From Streptomyces sp. NBC_00510 (lineage in GTDB: Bacteria; Actinomycetota; Actinomycetes; Streptomycetales; Streptomycetaceae): DNA of 64,000 nucleotides. The stretch is taken from NCBI GenBank assembly GCA_036013505.1, contig CP107851.1:6842501-6906500 (forward strand), given 5' to 3'. Under the pieces are notes generated by a model, which worked only from the letters and a program-made list of their open reading frames with translations, made no database searches and was not told the DNA's origin. This document shows positions 1 through 9,522 of the stretch, in pieces. The number at the start of each line of letters is the position of its first letter. Position 1 is the stretch's first letter. Position numbers and translations under genes: made by a program.

Positions 1-2
1 CG

Positions 3-1523
3 GGCACCCAGGTGGTGTCCAACGAGCAGTTCAACCAGCTCTTCACGATGCACGGCACCGTGATGCTGCTGATGTTCGCGACCCCGCTCTTCGCCGGCTT
101 CGCGAACTGGATCATGCCGCTGCAGATCGGCGCCCCCGACGTCGCGTTCCCGCGGCTGAACATGTTCGCCTACTGGCTCTACCTGTTCGGCTCGCTGATC
201 GCGGTCGCCGGCTTCCTCACCCCGAACGGCGCCGCCGACTTCGGCTGGTTCGCCTACTCCCCGCTGACCGACGCGGTCCGCTCGCCGGGCATCGGCAGCG
301 ACCTGTGGATCATGGGTCTGGCGTTCTCCGGCTTCGGCACGATCCTCGGCTCGGTCAACTTCATCACCACGATCATCTGCATGCGCGCCCCCGGCATGAC
401 GATGTTCCGGATGCCGATCTTCGTCTGGAACGTGCTGCTCACCGGTGTGCTGGTGCTCTTCGCTTTCCCGGTGCTGGCCGCCGCGCTGCTGGCCCTGGAG
501 GCCGACCGGAAGTTCGGTGCGCACGTGTTCGACGCCGCCAACGGCGGCGCCTTGCTGTGGCAACACCTCTTCTGGTTCTTCGGGCACCCAGAGGTGTACA
601 TCATCGCGCTGCCGTTCTTCGGCATCATCAGTGAGGTCATCCCGGTCTTCTCCCGGAAGCCGATGTTCGGCTACGTCAGCCTCATCGCGGCGACGATCTC
701 GATCGCCGGCCTCTCGGCGACGGTGTGGGCCCACCACATGTACGTCACCGGTGGAGTGCTGCTGCCGTTCTTCTCCTTCATGACCTTCCTGATCGCGGTA
801 CCGACCGGTGTGAAGTTCTTCAACTGGATCGGCACCATGTGGAAGGGCTCACTGAGCTTCGAGACACCCATGCTCTGGGCCATCGGCTTCCTGATCACCT
901 TCACCTTCGGTGGTCTGACCGGTGTCATCCTGGCCTCGCCGCCACTGGACTTCCACGTCTCCGACTCGTACTTCGTGGTGGCGCACTTCCACTACGTCGT
1001 CTTCGGCACGGTCGTCTTCGCGATGTTCTCCGGCTTCCACTTCTGGTGGCCGAAGTTCACCGGCAAGATGCTCGACGAGCGCCTGGGCAAGATCACCTTC
1101 TGGACGCTGTTCATCGGCTTCCACGGCACCTTCCTCGTCCAGCACTGGCTGGGTGCCGAGGGCATGCCCCGCCGCTACGCGGACTACCTGGCCGCCGACG
1201 GCTTCACCACGCTGAACACCATCTCGACGATCAGCTCCTTCCTGCTGGGCCTGTCGGTCCTGCCGTTCGTCTACAACGTGTGGAAGACGGCGAAGTACGG
1301 CAAGCCGGTCGAGGTGGACGACCCGTGGGGCTACGGCCGCTCGCTGGAGTGGGCGACCTCCTGCCCGCCGCCGCGGCACAACTTCCTCACGCTGCCCCGC
1401 ATCCGGTCCGAATCCCCGGCCTTCGACCTCCACCACCCGGAGATGGCCGCTCTGGACCAGCTGGAGAACGTCGGCGCGGCTCCGGCCGTCTCCGGCGGCG
1501 ATGAGAAGGAGAGCGGCAAGTGA
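3..1523 (+). CDS. ctaD: Cytochrome c oxidase subunit I, 5' end cut by the window edge
   Basis: This is the catalytic heme-copper subunit of the aa3-type terminal oxidase, which reduces O2 and pumps protons in the plasma membrane. The frame is already open at base 3, so the true start lies upstream. Visible signatures are TMHGT (heme a histidine), [14 protein letters not shown] (CuB ligand and cross-linked Tyr), WAHHMYV (two more CuB histidines) and AHFHYVVFG (heme ligands). Many hydrophobic segments fill the rest, and the C-terminal tail is soluble and actinobacterial in style. The gene overlaps ctaF through GTGA, so the two are probably translationally coupled. Identity is secure; only the N-terminus is missing. 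Confidence 0.97.
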   Translation, partial: GTQVVSNEQFNQLFTMHGTVMLLMFATPLFAGFANWIMPLQIGAPDVAFPRLNMFAYWLYLFGSLIAVAGFLTPNGAADFGWFAYSPLTDAVRSPGIGSDLWIMGLAFSGFGTILGSVNFITTIICMRAPGMTMFRMPIFVWNVLLTGVLVLFAFPVLAAALLALEADRKFGAHVFDAANGGALLWQHLFWFFGHPEVYIIALPFFGIISEVIPVFSRKPMFGYVSLIAATISIAGLSATVWAHHMYVTGGVLLPFFSFMTFLIAVPTGVKFFNWIGTMWKGSLSFETPMLWAIGFLITFTFGGLTGVILASPPLDFHVSDSYFVVAHFHYVVFGTVVFAMFSGFHFWWPKFTGKMLDERLGKITFWTLFIGFHGTFLVQHWLGAEGMPRRYADYLAADGFTTLNTISTISSFLLGLSVLPFVYNVWKTAKYGKPVEVDDPWGYGRSLEWATSCPPPRHNFLTLPRIRSESPAFDLHHPEMAALDQLENVGAAPAVSGGDEKESGK

Positions 1524-1918
1524 AGTTCCAGGGCAAGCTGTTCCTGTGGCTGTCCGTCTTCTTCCTGGGCATGGCCGTCGTCTACGGCCTGTGGTCCAAG
1601 GAGCCGGTCGGCACCACGGCGCTCTTCCTCTCCTTCGGCCTCGCCGTGATGGTCGGTTTCTACCTGGCCTTCACCGCCCGGCGCGCCGACACCGGCGCCC
1701 AGGACCGTGAGGATGCGGACGTCGCGGACGACTCCGGCGAACTGGGCTTCTTCAGCCCGCACAGCTGGCAGCCGCTGCTGCTGGCCTTCGGTGGAGCCAC
1801 CGCCTTCCTGGGCATCATCTTCGGCTGGTGGCTGATCTACTTCGGCGCGCCCTTCATCCTCGTCGGCCTGTGGGGCTGGGTCTTCGAGTACTACCGGGGT
1901 GAGAACCGCACCCAGTGA
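1520..1918 (+). CDS. ctaF: Cytochrome c oxidase subunit IV (actinobacterial CtaF)
   Basis: This 132-residue membrane protein is the small accessory subunit found in actinobacterial aa3 oxidases. It has two hydrophobic helices near the N-terminus ([17 protein letters not shown] and the next segment), a hydrophilic loop rich in Asp and Glu, and two further helices ending in WVFEYYRGE. The GTG start overlaps the ctaD stop by four bases. A strong terminator follows, which closes the ctaD-ctaF unit. The call rests on size, topology and its fixed position behind ctaD. Confidence 0.92.
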   Translation: MKFQGKLFLWLSVFFLGMAVVYGLWSKEPVGTTALFLSFGLAVMVGFYLAFTARRADTGAQDREDADVADDSGELGFFSPHSWQPLLLAFGGATAFLGIIFGWWLIYFGAPFILVGLWGWVFEYYRGENRTQ

Positions 1919-1942
1919 GCGCCCGGCGCCCACGCACCGCAC

Positions 1943-1984
1943 GGCGATGGCCCGGACCCCGATGGGGGGGTCCGGGCCATCGCC
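1943..1984 (+). terminator. Rho-independent-type terminator after ctaF
   Basis: A perfect 18-bp inverted repeat (1943-1960 with 1967-1984) encloses a six-base loop 25 bases after the ctaF stop. There is no long T tract, as is usual in Streptomyces. It should stop ctaD-ctaF transcripts before the transpeptidase gene. Confidence 0.85.
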
Positions 1985-2038
1985 CGTTCGTACGCGCTCG
2001 GCGAGCGCCGGAGATCATCTCTGCTTAGCGTGGTGACC

Positions 2039-3304
2039 ATGGGTCACTTTTCTCCGCGCCGCATGGCGACCGCGATCGCTGCAGTGACACTCTCCGCGCC
2101 GCTGGCCTCCTGTTCGGGCGGCGGCGATCCCCTCGCCACCGCCCCCTACGACGCCGCCGGCCAGGTCGTGTGGACCGGGGGAATCACCGGGTCGAAGAAG
2201 GCCGACCCCAAGAAGCCGCTGGAAATCACCGTCAAGGGTGAAGGCAACCGCATCACCGACGTGACGGCCACCGACGGTTCGGGACGCTACGTGAGCGGCC
2301 GCCTGTCCGCGGACGGCAAGCGCTGGCGCAGCACCTCGAAGCTCTCCTCCGCGGCGCACTACGTCGTCCAGGTGACCACCGAGGACGCGAAGGGCCACCA
2401 GGGACGCAAGACGCTCGCCGTGGACACCACGGGCACCAAGCGCCATCTGAAGGTCACCTTCGGCCCGGAGAGCGGCACCTACGGCGTCGGGCAGCCCATC
2501 ACCGCCGAGCTCAGCTCCCCCGTGAAGGACGCCCTCGGCCGGAGCGTCGTCGAGCGCAACCTGCACGTCAACGCCTCCCCGGCGGCCGACGAGGGCGCCT
2601 GGTACTGGGTCGACGACAAGACCCTGCACTACCGCCCCCGTACCTACTGGCCCGCGCACGCCCGCATCGACGTGCGCAGCACCCTGGACAACGTGCACAT
2701 CAAGGGCTCGCTCTACGGGGGTGACGTCAAGCCGCTGACGCTGCGCACCGGCGACCGCATCGAGGCCGTCACCGACGCCGCGACGCACTCCATGACCTTC
2801 AAGCGCAACGGCAAGCTCGTCCGCACCATCCCGGTGACCACCGGCAAGCCGGGGTTCTCCACCCGCAACGGCATCAAGGTGGTGCTGGGTCAGGAGGCCA
2901 ACGTACGGATGCGCAGCGAGACCGTGGGGATCGCCTCGGGCAGTTCCGACTCCTACGACCTGCCCGTCCAGTGGGCCACCCGAGTGACCTGGAGCGGTGA
3001 GTACGTGCACGCGGCGCCCTGGTCGGTGGGCTCGCAGGGGATCGCCAACGTCAGCCACGGCTGCGTCGGCATGAGCACCGAGAACGCCCACTGGTTCTTC
3101 GACAACGTGCGGCGCGGCGACCTCGTCTCGGTCGTCCACAGCCTGGGTGAGGACATGCCCGCCTTCAGCAACGGCTTCGGCGACTGGAACCTGTCCTGGA
3201 GCGAGTGGCGCAAGGGCAGTGCGACGGGAACGCGCAAGGGCGCCGACCCGGCCGTCGCCGACCGTACCGACGCCCCTGAGGCCCGTCTTCAGCCCGAGAT
3301 GTGA
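2039..3304 (+). CDS. L,D-transpeptidase lipoprotein (YkuD domain, Ig-like N-terminal domain)
   Basis: This is a secreted lipoprotein of about 421 residues that forms 3-3 cross-links in peptidoglycan. A short positively charged signal peptide ends in a lipobox (LASC), followed by a bacterial Ig-like domain and then a YkuD catalytic domain from about residue 240. The active-site motif SHGCVGMS holds the nucleophilic Cys, with the upstream His of the HAAPWS segment. I chose ATG 2039 rather than GTG 2030 because a TANNNT hexamer (2026-2031, TAGCGT) overlaps the GTG and lies seven bases before the ATG, which suggests a leaderless mRNA. It stands alone between terminal-oxidase genes, an arrangement I recall in other Streptomyces. 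Confidence 0.9.
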   Translation: MGHFSPRRMATAIAAVTLSAPLASCSGGGDPLATAPYDAAGQVVWTGGITGSKKADPKKPLEITVKGEGNRITDVTATDGSGRYVSGRLSADGKRWRSTSKLSSAAHYVVQVTTEDAKGHQGRKTLAVDTTGTKRHLKVTFGPESGTYGVGQPITAELSSPVKDALGRSVVERNLHVNASPAADEGAWYWVDDKTLHYRPRTYWPAHARIDVRSTLDNVHIKGSLYGGDVKPLTLRTGDRIEAVTDAATHSMTFKRNGKLVRTIPVTTGKPGFSTRNGIKVVLGQEANVRMRSETVGIASGSSDSYDLPVQWATRVTWSGEYVHAAPWSVGSQGIANVSHGCVGMSTENAHWFFDNVRRGDLVSVVHSLGEDMPAFSNGFGDWNLSWSEWRKGSATGTRKGADPAVADRTDAPEARLQPEM

Positions 3305-3306
3305 CG

Positions 3307-3708
3307 CTACGCGTCGACGGCCAGCCGCTGCCTCAGCAGCCCCGCCAGGGCCTCGTTCAGCGCGACCGGGTCGACCGGGTGGCTCACCGCCGCGTCGGCC
3401 CGGCTCCAGCTGGCCAGCCAGGCGTCCTGGGGGCGCCCGATGAGCACCAGCACCGGCGGGCAGCGGAAGATCTCGTCCTTCACCTGGCGGCACACTCCCA
3501 TGCCGCCGGCCGGGACGGCCTCGCCGTCGAACACGCACGCGTCGATGCCGCCGTTCTCCAGCGCGCTGAGGACCGCCGGGAGGGTCGCGCACTCCATGTA
3601 CTCCACCGGCGGCAGGTCGCTCGCAGGGCGGCGGCCGACGGCCAGACGGACCTGTTCCCGGGTGTTCCTGTTGTCGCTGTAGACCAGCACCGTCGCGGTC
3701 GTCTGCAT
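3307..3708 (-). CDS. Stand-alone degenerate response-regulator receiver protein
   Basis: This 133-residue protein resembles a CheY-type receiver with no output domain. Strand 1 reads VLVYSDN with a single acidic-pocket Asp, and the strand-3 phosphoacceptor position is kept (ACVFDGEA). The conserved switch Thr/Ser after strand 4 is absent (VLVLIGRP), and the strand-5 Lys is replaced by His (VSHPVD). Phosphotransfer may therefore be altered or lost. It converges on the transpeptidase with two bases between stop codons and diverges from ctaE. A role in the oxidase region is only a contextual guess. Confidence 0.7.
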   Translation of the reverse strand: MQTTATVLVYSDNRNTREQVRLAVGRRPASDLPPVEYMECATLPAVLSALENGGIDACVFDGEAVPAGGMGVCRQVKDEIFRCPPVLVLIGRPQDAWLASWSRADAAVSHPVDPVALNEALAGLLRQRLAVDA

Positions 3709-3866
3709 CCGTGCCTCCTCGCCCTCGTGGAGTCGCCTGCCTGTGGCCGAACCTTACTCCCGGGCAGGGTGCTTCGAGGAGGGTTAGCTCCTTCGGGCGA
3801 CGCCTTTCCCTACCTCAAGGGCCTTGACACACCGAATGGCACCCCCCGGAGTGAGCGCGAGATAAG

Positions 3867-3887
3867 CGACCGACATAATGTCGGTCG
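3867..3887. promoter_or_regulatory. Perfect palindrome across the ctaE start codon
   Basis: Two 10-bp arms, CGACCGACAT and ATGTCGGTCG, flank a single A at 3877, and the right arm begins with the ctaE ATG. No convincing Shine-Dalgarno sequence precedes that ATG. The repeat could be a repressor operator, or an RNA hairpin hiding the start codon. A TANNNT hexamer (TAATGT, 3876-3881) lies inside it, so a leaderless start at GTG 3887 is an alternative. Confidence 0.6.
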
Positions 3888-4498
3888 TGGCGACAGCAAC
3901 AGCAGTAGAAACCGGGCACGCGCACCCGTCGGTCAACCGGCCGAACCTCACCAGCGTCGGAACCATCATCTGGCTGAGTTCCGAGCTGATGTTCTTCGCG
4001 GCCCTCTTCGCGATGTACTTCACCCTTCGCTCGGTGACGGGTGCCGAGTACTGGAAGGCGCACGCCGACGTCCTGGACATCCCGTTCTCGGCGACGAACA
4101 CCACGATCCTCGTGCTCTCCTCCTTCACCTGCCAGATGGGTGTCTTCGCCGCCGAGCGCGGCGACGTGAAGAAGCTGCGCGCGTGGTTCATCGTGACGTT
4201 CATCATGGGCGCGATCTTCGTCGGCGGTCAGATCTTCGAGTACACCAACCTGGTCAAGGAGGACGGCCTCTCGCTCTCCTCCGACCCGTACGGTTCGGTG
4301 TTCTACCTGACCACCGGATTCCACGGTCTGCACGTGACGGGTGGTCTCATCGCCTTCCTGCTGGTCCTCGGACGGACCTACGCGGCACGGCGGTTCACCC
4401 ACGAGCAGGCCACCGCGGCCATCGTCGTGTCCTACTACTGGCACTTCGTCGATGTCGTCTGGATCGGCCTCTTCGCCACGATCTACCTGATCAAGTAG
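3878..4498 (+). CDS. ctaE: Cytochrome c oxidase subunit III
   Basis: This 206-residue membrane protein is the third core subunit of the aa3 oxidase, which stabilises subunit I and its proton uptake. Five hydrophobic segments are evident, including [17 protein letters not shown], the [15 protein letters not shown] region typical of subunit III, and the C-terminal [14 protein letters not shown]. The length fits the short five-helix actinobacterial form. It precedes qcrC by 81 bases and probably starts the ctaE-qcrCAB unit, which encodes the oxidase part of a bcc-aa3 supercomplex. The start may instead be GTG 3887, as noted for the overlapping palindrome. Confidence 0.95.
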   Translation: MSVVATATAVETGHAHPSVNRPNLTSVGTIIWLSSELMFFAALFAMYFTLRSVTGAEYWKAHADVLDIPFSATNTTILVLSSFTCQMGVFAAERGDVKKLRAWFIVTFIMGAIFVGGQIFEYTNLVKEDGLSLSSDPYGSVFYLTTGFHGLHVTGGLIAFLLVLGRTYAARRFTHEQATAAIVVSYYWHFVDVVWIGLFATIYLIK

Positions 4499-4579
4499 TC
4501 GGGGCCCCGCGCGAGTTGCGCACACGGTCAACGACATCCAGAACCATCGACGCAAGAGATCCTGACACCGGGGTAATCC

Positions 4580-5389
4580 GTGAAAAAGCTCTCCGCACGA
4601 CGGCGCCACCCGCTGGCGGCGCTCGTCGTCCTACTTGTCGCGCTCACGGCCATCGGGGGGCTGTACGCCGCGCTCGCGCCGGCGCCCAAGGCGCAGGCCG
4701 ACGACAGCTCTCAGTCCCTCGCCATCGAAGAGGGCAAGAAGCTGTTCGCCGTCGGCTGCTCCAGCTGCCACGGTACGTCGGGGCAGGGCGGCAGTGACGG
4801 CCCCAGCCTCGTCGGCGTCGGCTCCGCGGCCGTGGACTTCCAGGTCGGCACCGGTCGCATGCCGGCCCAGCAGCCCGGCGCCCAGGTGCCGCGCAAGAAG
4901 GTCATCTACGACCAGAAGCAGATCGACCAGCTCGCGGCGTACATCGCCTCGCTGGGCCCCGGTCCGGTCACGCCCACCGAGGAGCAGTACGACCCGGCCG
5001 GCGCCGACGCCGCGCGCGGCGGGGAGCTCTTCCGCACCAACTGCGCCCAGTGCCACAACTACCAGGGCAAGGGCGGAGCGCTGACGCACGGCAAGTACGC
5101 GCCCACGCTGGAAGGCGTGAGCGACAAGCACCTGTACGAGGCCATGCTGACCGGCCCGCAGAACATGCCGTCCTTCCCCGACACGACGATGCCGGAGGAG
5201 AACAAGCGGGAGATCATCGCTTACCTCGACGCCGTCAACGGCGAGGGCGCGCCGAGCCCCGGCGGCATGTCGCTGGGCAGCCTCGGCCCGGTCACCGAGG
5301 GTCTCTTCGGCTGGATCTTCGGCCTCGGGGCCCTGATCGCCTGCGCCATTTGGCTCGCGGCCCACACCACCAAGGCGAAGAAGTCATGA
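4580..5389 (+). CDS. qcrC: Di-heme cytochrome c subunit of the bcc complex
   Basis: This 269-residue protein carries electrons from the Rieske centre of the bcc complex directly to the aa3 oxidase, replacing a soluble cytochrome c. It has an N-terminal membrane anchor after a basic start (KKLSARRRHPLAALVVLLVAL). Two heme c sites follow, CSSCH at residues 60-64 and CAQCH at 155-159. A C-terminal helix (IFGLGALIACAIWLA) is typical of QcrC. The stop overlaps the qcrA ATG through ATGA, so the genes are coupled. Confidence 0.96.
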   Translation: MKKLSARRRHPLAALVVLLVALTAIGGLYAALAPAPKAQADDSSQSLAIEEGKKLFAVGCSSCHGTSGQGGSDGPSLVGVGSAAVDFQVGTGRMPAQQPGAQVPRKKVIYDQKQIDQLAAYIASLGPGPVTPTEEQYDPAGADAARGGELFRTNCAQCHNYQGKGGALTHGKYAPTLEGVSDKHLYEAMLTGPQNMPSFPDTTMPEENKREIIAYLDAVNGEGAPSPGGMSLGSLGPVTEGLFGWIFGLGALIACAIWLAAHTTKAKKS

Positions 5390-6438
5390 GTCAGGACATG
5401 TCACAAGAGAACCTGCCGGACAGGCCGGCACACCAGGGCGGCGGCCAGCTCGCGACCGCGGAGAACCCGTTCGCGGACCCGGGCTTCCCGGCTCACCTGC
5501 CGCGCCGCCAGGACATCGACGAGAAGGCCGCGAGGTCCTCCGAGCGCACGGTGGCCTTCCTGTTCACCGTGTCGATGCTCGCCACACTGGCCTTCATCGC
5601 CAGCTTCGTGGTCATCCCGATCGACAAGATCGTCTACATCTGGCCGCTGGGTCACATCAGCGCGCTGAACTTCGCGCTGGGCATGACCCTCGGCGTCTCG
5701 CTCTTCGCTATCGGCGCCGGCGCGGTCCACTGGGCCCGCACGCTGATGTCGGACGTCGAGGTCGCCGACGACCGCCACCCGATCGAGGCGAGCCCCGAGG
5801 TCAGCGCCAAGGTCAAGGCCGACTTCGCCACCGGGGCCGGGGAGAGCCAGATCGGCCGCCGCAAGCTGATCCGCAACACCATGCTCGGCGCGCTGACCCT
5901 GGTGCCGCTCTCCGGTGTGTTCCTGCTGCGCGACCTCGGCCCGCTGCCGGAGGACAAGCTCCGCCACACGCTGTGGTCCAAGGGCAGGCTGCTGATCAAC
6001 CAGAACACCAACAAGCCGCTGCGTCCCGAGGACGTCGCCGTCGGCTCGCTCACCTTCGCCGTGCCCGAGGGCCTGGAGGAGGAGCAGCACGACTACCAGG
6101 CGCAGCTCGCCAAGGCGGCCCTGATGATCGTCCGCATCCAGCCGGACGACATCAAGGACAAGAAGTCCCGCGAGTGGGCGCACCAGGGCATCCTGGCGTT
6201 CTCCAAGATCTGCACCCACGTCGGCTGCCCGATCAGCCTCTACGAGCAGCAGACGCACCACGTGCTCTGCCCGTGCCACCAGTCGACGTTCGACCTTTCC
6301 GACGGTGCCCGGGTGATCTTCGGTCCCGCCGGTCACGCCCTGCCGCAGCTGCACATCAGCGTGAACGGTGAGGGTTACCTCGAGGCACTGGGCGACTTCG
6401 AAGAGCCCGTGGGCCCTGCGTTTTGGGAGCGTGGATGA
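5386..6438 (+). CDS. qcrA: Rieske iron-sulfur subunit of the bcc complex
   Basis: The 350-residue Rieske protein passes electrons from menaquinol to cytochrome c. It has a hydrophilic N-terminus, three hydrophobic segments (the extended actinobacterial form) and a C-terminal Rieske fold. The cluster ligands are visible as CTHVGC at residues 276-281 and CPCH at 295-298. The ATG overlaps the qcrC stop by four bases, and the gene ends by overlapping the qcrB ATG in the same way. It works in the cytoplasmic membrane within the bcc-aa3 supercomplex. Confidence 0.96.
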   Translation: MSQDMSQENLPDRPAHQGGGQLATAENPFADPGFPAHLPRRQDIDEKAARSSERTVAFLFTVSMLATLAFIASFVVIPIDKIVYIWPLGHISALNFALGMTLGVSLFAIGAGAVHWARTLMSDVEVADDRHPIEASPEVSAKVKADFATGAGESQIGRRKLIRNTMLGALTLVPLSGVFLLRDLGPLPEDKLRHTLWSKGRLLINQNTNKPLRPEDVAVGSLTFAVPEGLEEEQHDYQAQLAKAALMIVRIQPDDIKDKKSREWAHQGILAFSKICTHVGCPISLYEQQTHHVLCPCHQSTFDLSDGARVIFGPAGHALPQLHISVNGEGYLEALGDFEEPVGPAFWERG

Positions 6439-8072
6439 GCACCAACACGAGCGCGAGCGCGAAGCAGCGCGGAAAGGCGCCCGCCGGCGAACGTGTCGCC
6501 GACTGGGCCGACGGCCGGCTGGGCATCTACAGCCTGGGCAAGGCCAACCTGCGGAAGATCTTCCCGGACCACTGGTCCTTCATGCTGGGCGAGATCGCCC
6601 TCTACAGCTTCATCATCATCATCCTGACCGGTGTCTACCTGACGCTGTTCTTCCACCCGGCGATGAACGAGGTCGTCTACGACGGCTCCTACGCGCCGCT
6701 GCAGGGCATCACGATGTCCGATGCGTACGCGTCGACCCTGCACATCAGCTTCGACGTGCGCGGCGGTCTGCTCGTCCGCCAGATCCACCACTGGGCGGCC
6801 ATCGTCTTCGTGGCCGCGATGCTCGTGCACATGATGCGCATCTTCTTCACCGGTGCGTTCCGCAAGCCGCGCGAGGTCAACTGGGTCTTCGGCTTCCTGC
6901 TGCTGTTCCTCGGCATGTTCGACGGCTTCATGGGCTACTCGCTGCCGGACGACCTGCTGTCGGGCACCGGTATCCGCTTCATGGAAGGCGCCGTGCTGTC
7001 CGTGCCGATCGTCGGCACGTACCTCTCGTTCTTCCTCTTCGGCGGCGAGTTCCCCGGCACCGACATCGTGCCGCGGTTCTACACGATCCACGTGCTGCTG
7101 ATCCCCGGCATCATGGCGGGCCTGCTGGTGGCCCACCTGATCCTGATCGTCTACCACAAGCACACGCAGTTCCCCGGCCCCGGCAAGTCGGAGAAGAACG
7201 TCGTGGGCATGCCGTTCTTCCCGGTCTACACGGCCAAGGCGGGCGGCTTCTTCTTCATCGTCTTCGGTGTCATCGCGGCCATGTCCGCGCTGGTCTCCGT
7301 GAACCCGGTGTGGGCGTACGGCCCCTACCGTCCGGACCAGGTGTCGACCGACGCCCAGCCCGACTGGTACATGGGCTTCTCCGAGGGCCTGATCCGCATC
7401 ATGCCGGGCTGGGAGATCAACTTCGCGGGCCACACGCTCGTCCTGGGCGTGTTCATCCCGCTGGTGATCTTCCCGCTGGTCCTGGGCTTCATGGGCGTCT
7501 ACCCGTTCCTGGAATCCTGGGTCACCGGTGACAAGCGCGAGCACCACCTGCTCGACCGGCCGCGCAACCGGCCCGTCCGCACGGGCATCGGCGCCGCCTG
7601 GATCAGCCTCTACCTGATCCTGCTCGTCGGCGGTGGCAACGACCTCTTCGCCACCCGCTTCCATCTGTCGATCAACGCGATCACCTGGGTGGTCCGGATC
7701 TCGTTCTTCGTGCTGCCGGTGCTGGTCTTCGTCGTCACCAAGCGGATCTGCCTGGGTCTGCAGCGACGCGACCGCGACAAGGTGCTGCACGGTCGCGAGA
7801 CCGGCATCATCAAGCGGCTCCCGCACGGTGAGTTCATCGAGATCCACGAGCCGCTGGAGCAGGGCTCGCTGTTCAAGCTCACCCAGCACGAGCAGCCCAA
7901 GCCGCTCGAGGTCGGCCCCGAGGTCGACGAGAACGGCGTGGAGAAGAAGGTCGGCCCCACGGCGAAGCTGCGCGCGAAGCTGTCCCGCGGCTACTACGGC
8001 GAGGGGACGCAGATCGACAAGCCCACGGTCGAGGAGTACGAGGAGATCACGAGCGGCCACGGTCACCACTGA
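6435..8072 (+). CDS. qcrB: Cytochrome b subunit of the bcc complex
   Basis: This is the 545-residue membrane subunit holding both b hemes and the menaquinol sites. Paired histidines occur in helices two and four (QIHHWAA; YTIHVLL and AHLILIVYHKH), and the Qo-site motif appears as PDWY, as in other actinobacteria. A long soluble C-terminal extension of roughly 120 residues is actinobacterial. I chose the ATG inside ATGA at 6435, overlapping the qcrA stop, rather than the GTG 12 bases upstream. A terminator follows. Confidence 0.96.
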   Translation: MSTNTSASAKQRGKAPAGERVADWADGRLGIYSLGKANLRKIFPDHWSFMLGEIALYSFIIIILTGVYLTLFFHPAMNEVVYDGSYAPLQGITMSDAYASTLHISFDVRGGLLVRQIHHWAAIVFVAAMLVHMMRIFFTGAFRKPREVNWVFGFLLLFLGMFDGFMGYSLPDDLLSGTGIRFMEGAVLSVPIVGTYLSFFLFGGEFPGTDIVPRFYTIHVLLIPGIMAGLLVAHLILIVYHKHTQFPGPGKSEKNVVGMPFFPVYTAKAGGFFFIVFGVIAAMSALVSVNPVWAYGPYRPDQVSTDAQPDWYMGFSEGLIRIMPGWEINFAGHTLVLGVFIPLVIFPLVLGFMGVYPFLESWVTGDKREHHLLDRPRNRPVRTGIGAAWISLYLILLVGGGNDLFATRFHLSINAITWVVRISFFVLPVLVFVVTKRICLGLQRRDRDKVLHGRETGIIKRLPHGEFIEIHEPLEQGSLFKLTQHEQPKPLEVGPEVDENGVEKKVGPTAKLRAKLSRGYYGEGTQIDKPTVEEYEEITSGHGHH

Positions 8073-8095
8073 TCACTGAAGCTGTGCCACCGGGC

Positions 8096-8126
8096 AGGGT
8101 CCCGTCCATCCGATGGACGGGGCCCT
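8096..8126 (+). terminator. Terminator after qcrB
   Basis: Arms AGGGTCCCGTCC and GGACGGGGCCCT pair with one G-T wobble around a seven-base ATCCGAT loop, 24 bases after qcrB. A short T run follows the stem. It ends the ctaE-qcrCAB transcript. Confidence 0.85.
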
Positions 8127-8200
8127 TTCCCGTTCCCCGGCGCCGATAGGCTGGAGCCGAAGGATTCCCGTCGCACGTCAGACCCCATGGAGTGTGGACC

Positions 8201-9265
8201 ATGAGCGTTGTGAACCCCGCCGGAGGCGCATCAATGGCGGGCGGCTCCTGGCCCGACGTCCTGGGTGCGCTGCTGAACGGCAAGGACCTGACCGCCGCGG
8301 AGGCGGCGTGGGCGATGGACCGGATCATGAGCGGTGAGGCCTCGGACGCCCAGGTCGCCGGCTTCATGGTGGCGCTGCGGGCCAAGGGGGAGACTGTCGA
8401 GGAGGTCACCGGCCTCGTCGAGTCGATGTACGCGCACGCGGAGCCGCTGCACATCCCCGGCCCCGCCGTGGACATCGTCGGCACCGGCGGCGACCGGGCC
8501 AAGACGGTGAACATCTCGACGATGTCCGCCATCGTCATCGCCGGCACGGGGGCCAAGGTCGTCAAGCACGGCAACCGCGCCGCCAGCAGCGCCAGCGGCG
8601 CCTCCGACGTCCTGGAGAAGCTCGGCATCAACCTCGACCTGCCCGCCGACCGGGTGGCGAAGGTCGCCGAGGACACCGGGATCACCTTCTGCTTCGCGGC
8701 GAAGTTCCACCCCGCGATGCGGTTCGCCGCCCCGGCCCGCCGCGACCTGGGCATCCCCACCTCGTTCAACATCCTCGGCCCGCTGACCAACCCGGCACGC
8801 GTGGGCGCCTCCGCCGTGGGGTGCTTCGACACCCGGATGGCCGGGCTGATCGCCGGCGTGCTGGCCCGCCGCGGCTCCTCCGCGCTGGTGTTCCGGGGCG
8901 ACGACGGGCTGGACGAGCTCACCGTCACGTCCACCTCCCAGGTGTGGGTGGTGCGGGACGGGAAGGTCGAGCAGGAGTCCTTCGACCCGCGCGACGTCGG
9001 CATCGAACTGGTGCCGATCGAGGCGCTGCGGGGCGCGGACGCGGCGTACAACGCCGACGTCGCCCGGCGGCTGCTGGCCGGAGAGACGGGCCCGGTCCGC
9101 GACGCGGTGCTGCTCAACTCGGCGGCCGCGCTGGTGGCGCTGGAGGGTGCGGGCGGCTCGCTGACCGACCGGATCGCGGCCGGGATCGCCCGGGCGGCCG
9201 AGTCGGTCGACTCGGGTGCGGCCGCGCGGACGCTGGAGCGGTGGGCCGCGGCCACGCAGGCGTAG
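8201..9265 (+). CDS. trpD: Anthranilate phosphoribosyltransferase
   Basis: This 354-residue enzyme transfers phosphoribosyl from PRPP to anthranilate, the second committed step of tryptophan synthesis. The PRPP-binding loop VGTGGD is followed by the NIST and KHGNRA segments that define the family. ATG 8201 has a GGAG Shine-Dalgarno sequence with eight-base spacing; an in-frame GTG at 8192 is less likely. A terminator follows, so trpD is probably monocistronic here. The fused trpE(G) and aroH genes occur elsewhere in the window. Confidence 0.95.
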   Translation: MSVVNPAGGASMAGGSWPDVLGALLNGKDLTAAEAAWAMDRIMSGEASDAQVAGFMVALRAKGETVEEVTGLVESMYAHAEPLHIPGPAVDIVGTGGDRAKTVNISTMSAIVIAGTGAKVVKHGNRAASSASGASDVLEKLGINLDLPADRVAKVAEDTGITFCFAAKFHPAMRFAAPARRDLGIPTSFNILGPLTNPARVGASAVGCFDTRMAGLIAGVLARRGSSALVFRGDDGLDELTVTSTSQVWVVRDGKVEQESFDPRDVGIELVPIEALRGADAAYNADVARRLLAGETGPVRDAVLLNSAAALVALEGAGGSLTDRIAAGIARAAESVDSGAAARTLERWAAATQA

Positions 9266-9281
9266 TCGCGGGAACGACCGT

Positions 9282-9311
9282 GGAGGGCCGGGGCCGTTGC
9301 CCCGGCCCTCC
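9282..9311 (+). terminator. Terminator after trpD
   Basis: A perfect 12-bp stem (GGAGGGCCGGGG at 9282-9293 with its complement at 9300-9311) and a six-base loop start 16 bases after the trpD stop. It separates trpD from the SAM-IV leader. Confidence 0.82.
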
Positions 9312-9392
9312 GTGCTGTCCGCCCGCGGGCGGACCGTCCGGGATGCGGACCGCGGCTTGCGGCGCCCCGCCCGTGTGGCATGATGCTGCGCA

Positions 9393-9510
9393 GGTCACGA
9401 GTGACAGCGACACGGCCCCGGCCCGCTGTCCGGCAACCCTCCTTCCGTGGCGGGGTGCCCCGGGTGATGACCAGGCCGCAGGCAGCGAGGTCTGCGGCAA
9501 GCGCGGTCAG
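9393..9510 (+). ncRNA. SAM-IV riboswitch
   Basis: The segment matches the actinobacterial SAM-IV consensus as I know it. It begins GGTCACGAGTGACAGCG, holds the core CCGGCAACCCTCC, then GGGGTGCCCCGGGTGATGACC, a variable hairpin (CCGCAGGC...TCTGCGG) and the 3' CGGCAAGCGCGG block. It should bind S-adenosylmethionine. The next element is a GAGGAG Shine-Dalgarno sequence and a six-codon ORF, so control is more likely at translation initiation than by a terminator. This places the downstream aminotransferase in sulfur metabolism. Confidence 0.92.
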
Positions 9511-9522
9511 AGGAGTTCCTCC

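Noticed and set aside
2015-3592. Long minus-strand open frame opposite the transpeptidase
   Set aside because: It is antisense to a well-supported gene and shows only the composition of a shadow frame.
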